From a candidate division SR1 bacterium (GTDB lineage: Bacteria > Patescibacteriota > Gracilibacteria > Absconditabacterales > Absconditicoccaceae), in assembly GCA_002746475.1 (NCBI GenBank), contig PDOX01000021.1, forward strand, positions 1 to 7,815: a stretch of DNA of 7,815 bases, read 5' to 3'. The notes beneath the pieces are model-generated. The model was not told the origin of the DNA and did not search any database. It was given only the letters and a program-made list of their open reading frames with translations. A program made the position numbers and the translations under genes. Shown in pieces: positions 7,170-7,815 of this stretch (position 1 is its first letter; the number at the start of each line of letters is the position of its first letter).

Positions 7170-7186
7170 TATATTTATTAAATATA
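7170..7186. repeat. A/T-only palindrome
   Basis: TATATTTA-T-TAAATATA is a perfect 8-bp dyad around one base. It is entirely A/T, so it could arise by chance in this composition. The single-base centre argues against an RNA hairpin and fits a DNA dyad better. Confidence 0.3.
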
Positions 7187-7478
7187 GAGCTAAGATAATA
7201 TTAGAAAGCATCAATATTTACAGTTAGGATTCCTTTACTGAGTAAAGATAAGTCCTGCGATTAAAATAATGGGTGTCTAAGTATGTATAAGCTCTATTAT
7301 CCTCATAATATGCTTTGATACTATAACTCCATTGCATAGTACTACCGTGTATACTGTGATATTAGACCTATTCATGAGATATATCGTAGATAGAGGAGTG
7401 TTTTCTTTACCATAGTTTTTTTCTGTTAGGTAGACAGATAAACCATGATATCCAAGCAAAAATAATCATAGATACGCG

Positions 7479-7490
7479 ATCACATGTGAT
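7479..7490. repeat. 12-bp perfect palindrome
   Basis: ATCACATGTGAT is self-complementary over 12 bases with no loop. This suits a site for a dimeric DNA-binding protein rather than an RNA hairpin. No gene start lies nearby to regulate, so its role is unknown. Confidence 0.35.
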
Positions 7491-7815
7491 AGATAACCTT
7501 GTGCTCATGACAGGATTTAGCTGAAATAAGTAGAGTATAATACTATCTTTTTCATCATAGTTATAACGTTGATAGCTATATCCATAACAAAATATGATAG
7601 CATAATACTATATACAAGATTGCTCATTCTCTCCGAGTAAGTGAAATCACTTTATTCTCAACTGTTTGCTCAATTAAGAACCGGTCAATACTTCATCATA
7701 TTATAATACATATAATAGAAGAGATATTGAAACTCAAAGATACTCGAGTAATATACAAGACATACAATACAGAAGGTATGAGTTGATTTGTAGTAATGTC
7801 AAAGACCATTCATTT

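Larger units (their letters stand above)
6903..7815. other. Palindrome-dense A/T-rich region without a convincing gene
   Basis: No frame on either strand gives a recognisable protein, even with TGA as Gly. The longest frames are open on the - strand at 7576-7815 (running off the window) and 7277-7516, and on the + strand at 7601-7815. None has a credible start or the Lys/Glu-rich composition of the real genes. The region carries many short inverted repeats: AACAC/GTGTT (6963-6975), TAGTTAT/ATAACTA (6980-7014), TACCAG/CTGGTA (7038-7058), and those at 7110-7130, 7143-7160, 7170-7186, 7233-7247, 7479-7490 and 7639-7652. It could be a structured RNA, decayed mobile DNA or ordinary spacer. Confidence 0.5.

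Noticed and set aside
7277..7459. - strand frame of 60 codons starting M-L-G-Y-H-G-L
   Set aside because: It has no credible start signal; reading TGA as Gly extends it only to a TAA at 7519-7517. No motif is recognisable, and it lies in the palindrome-dense stretch.
6903..7815. CRISPR array or insertion sequence in the gene-free region
   Set aside because: There are no regularly spaced identical direct repeats, no terminal inverted repeats with target duplications, and no identifiable transposase fragment.

Overview
The window most likely comes from a Patescibacteria/CPR genome that reads UGA as glycine (genetic code 25), so candidate phylum Absconditabacteria (SR1) or Gracilibacteria (BD1-5/GN02). 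The evidence is internal. Under the standard code every gene falls apart into short pieces. Read with UGA = Gly, five clean full-length genes appear, and many UGA codons fall where the protein family requires glycine: the MurD G-T-P-L motif, the DHFR G-G-A-x-I-Y motif, the PBP K-S-G-T motif, and the glycine before the prepilin cleavage site. I count 31 in-frame UGA codons in the five genes. TAA and TAG are the only terminators.

Layout, left to right. Bases 1-204 are non-coding and hold a palindromic hairpin (31-71). On the + strand come murD (205-1572, peptidoglycan precursor ligase) and, 26 bp later, folA (1599-2120, dihydrofolate reductase). Convergent to these on the - strand is a two-gene cell-wall/division unit. 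It consists of a 1050-residue class A penicillin-binding protein (5716 down to 2564) and, starting on the base after its stop codon, a 141-residue single-span coiled-coil protein resembling DivIC/FtsB (2563 down to 2138). A 293-bp divergent spacer contains a strong + strand stem with a T-run (5907-5991), a terminator/attenuator or small-RNA candidate. It precedes a type IV pilin-like gene (6010-6756). After the pilin gene comes a block of tandem G/C-rich hairpins (6762-6897). The last ~900 bp are AT-rich and dense in short palindromes, with no gene I can defend.

Functionally, MurD makes a peptidoglycan precursor, the class A PBP polymerises and cross-links the glycan, and the DivIC-like protein would act at the division septum. 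The pilin would be exported and assembled into a surface filament. DHFR supplies reduced folate.

The most interesting signal beyond UGA = Gly is a possible second reassignment, of the arginine codons CGA/CGG. In DHFR a CGA stands exactly where the family has an almost invariant tryptophan. CGA/CGG is rare here (10 in-frame occurrences by my count), while AGA, AGG and CGT/CGC cover arginine. This is a hypothesis, supported mainly by one diagnostic site.
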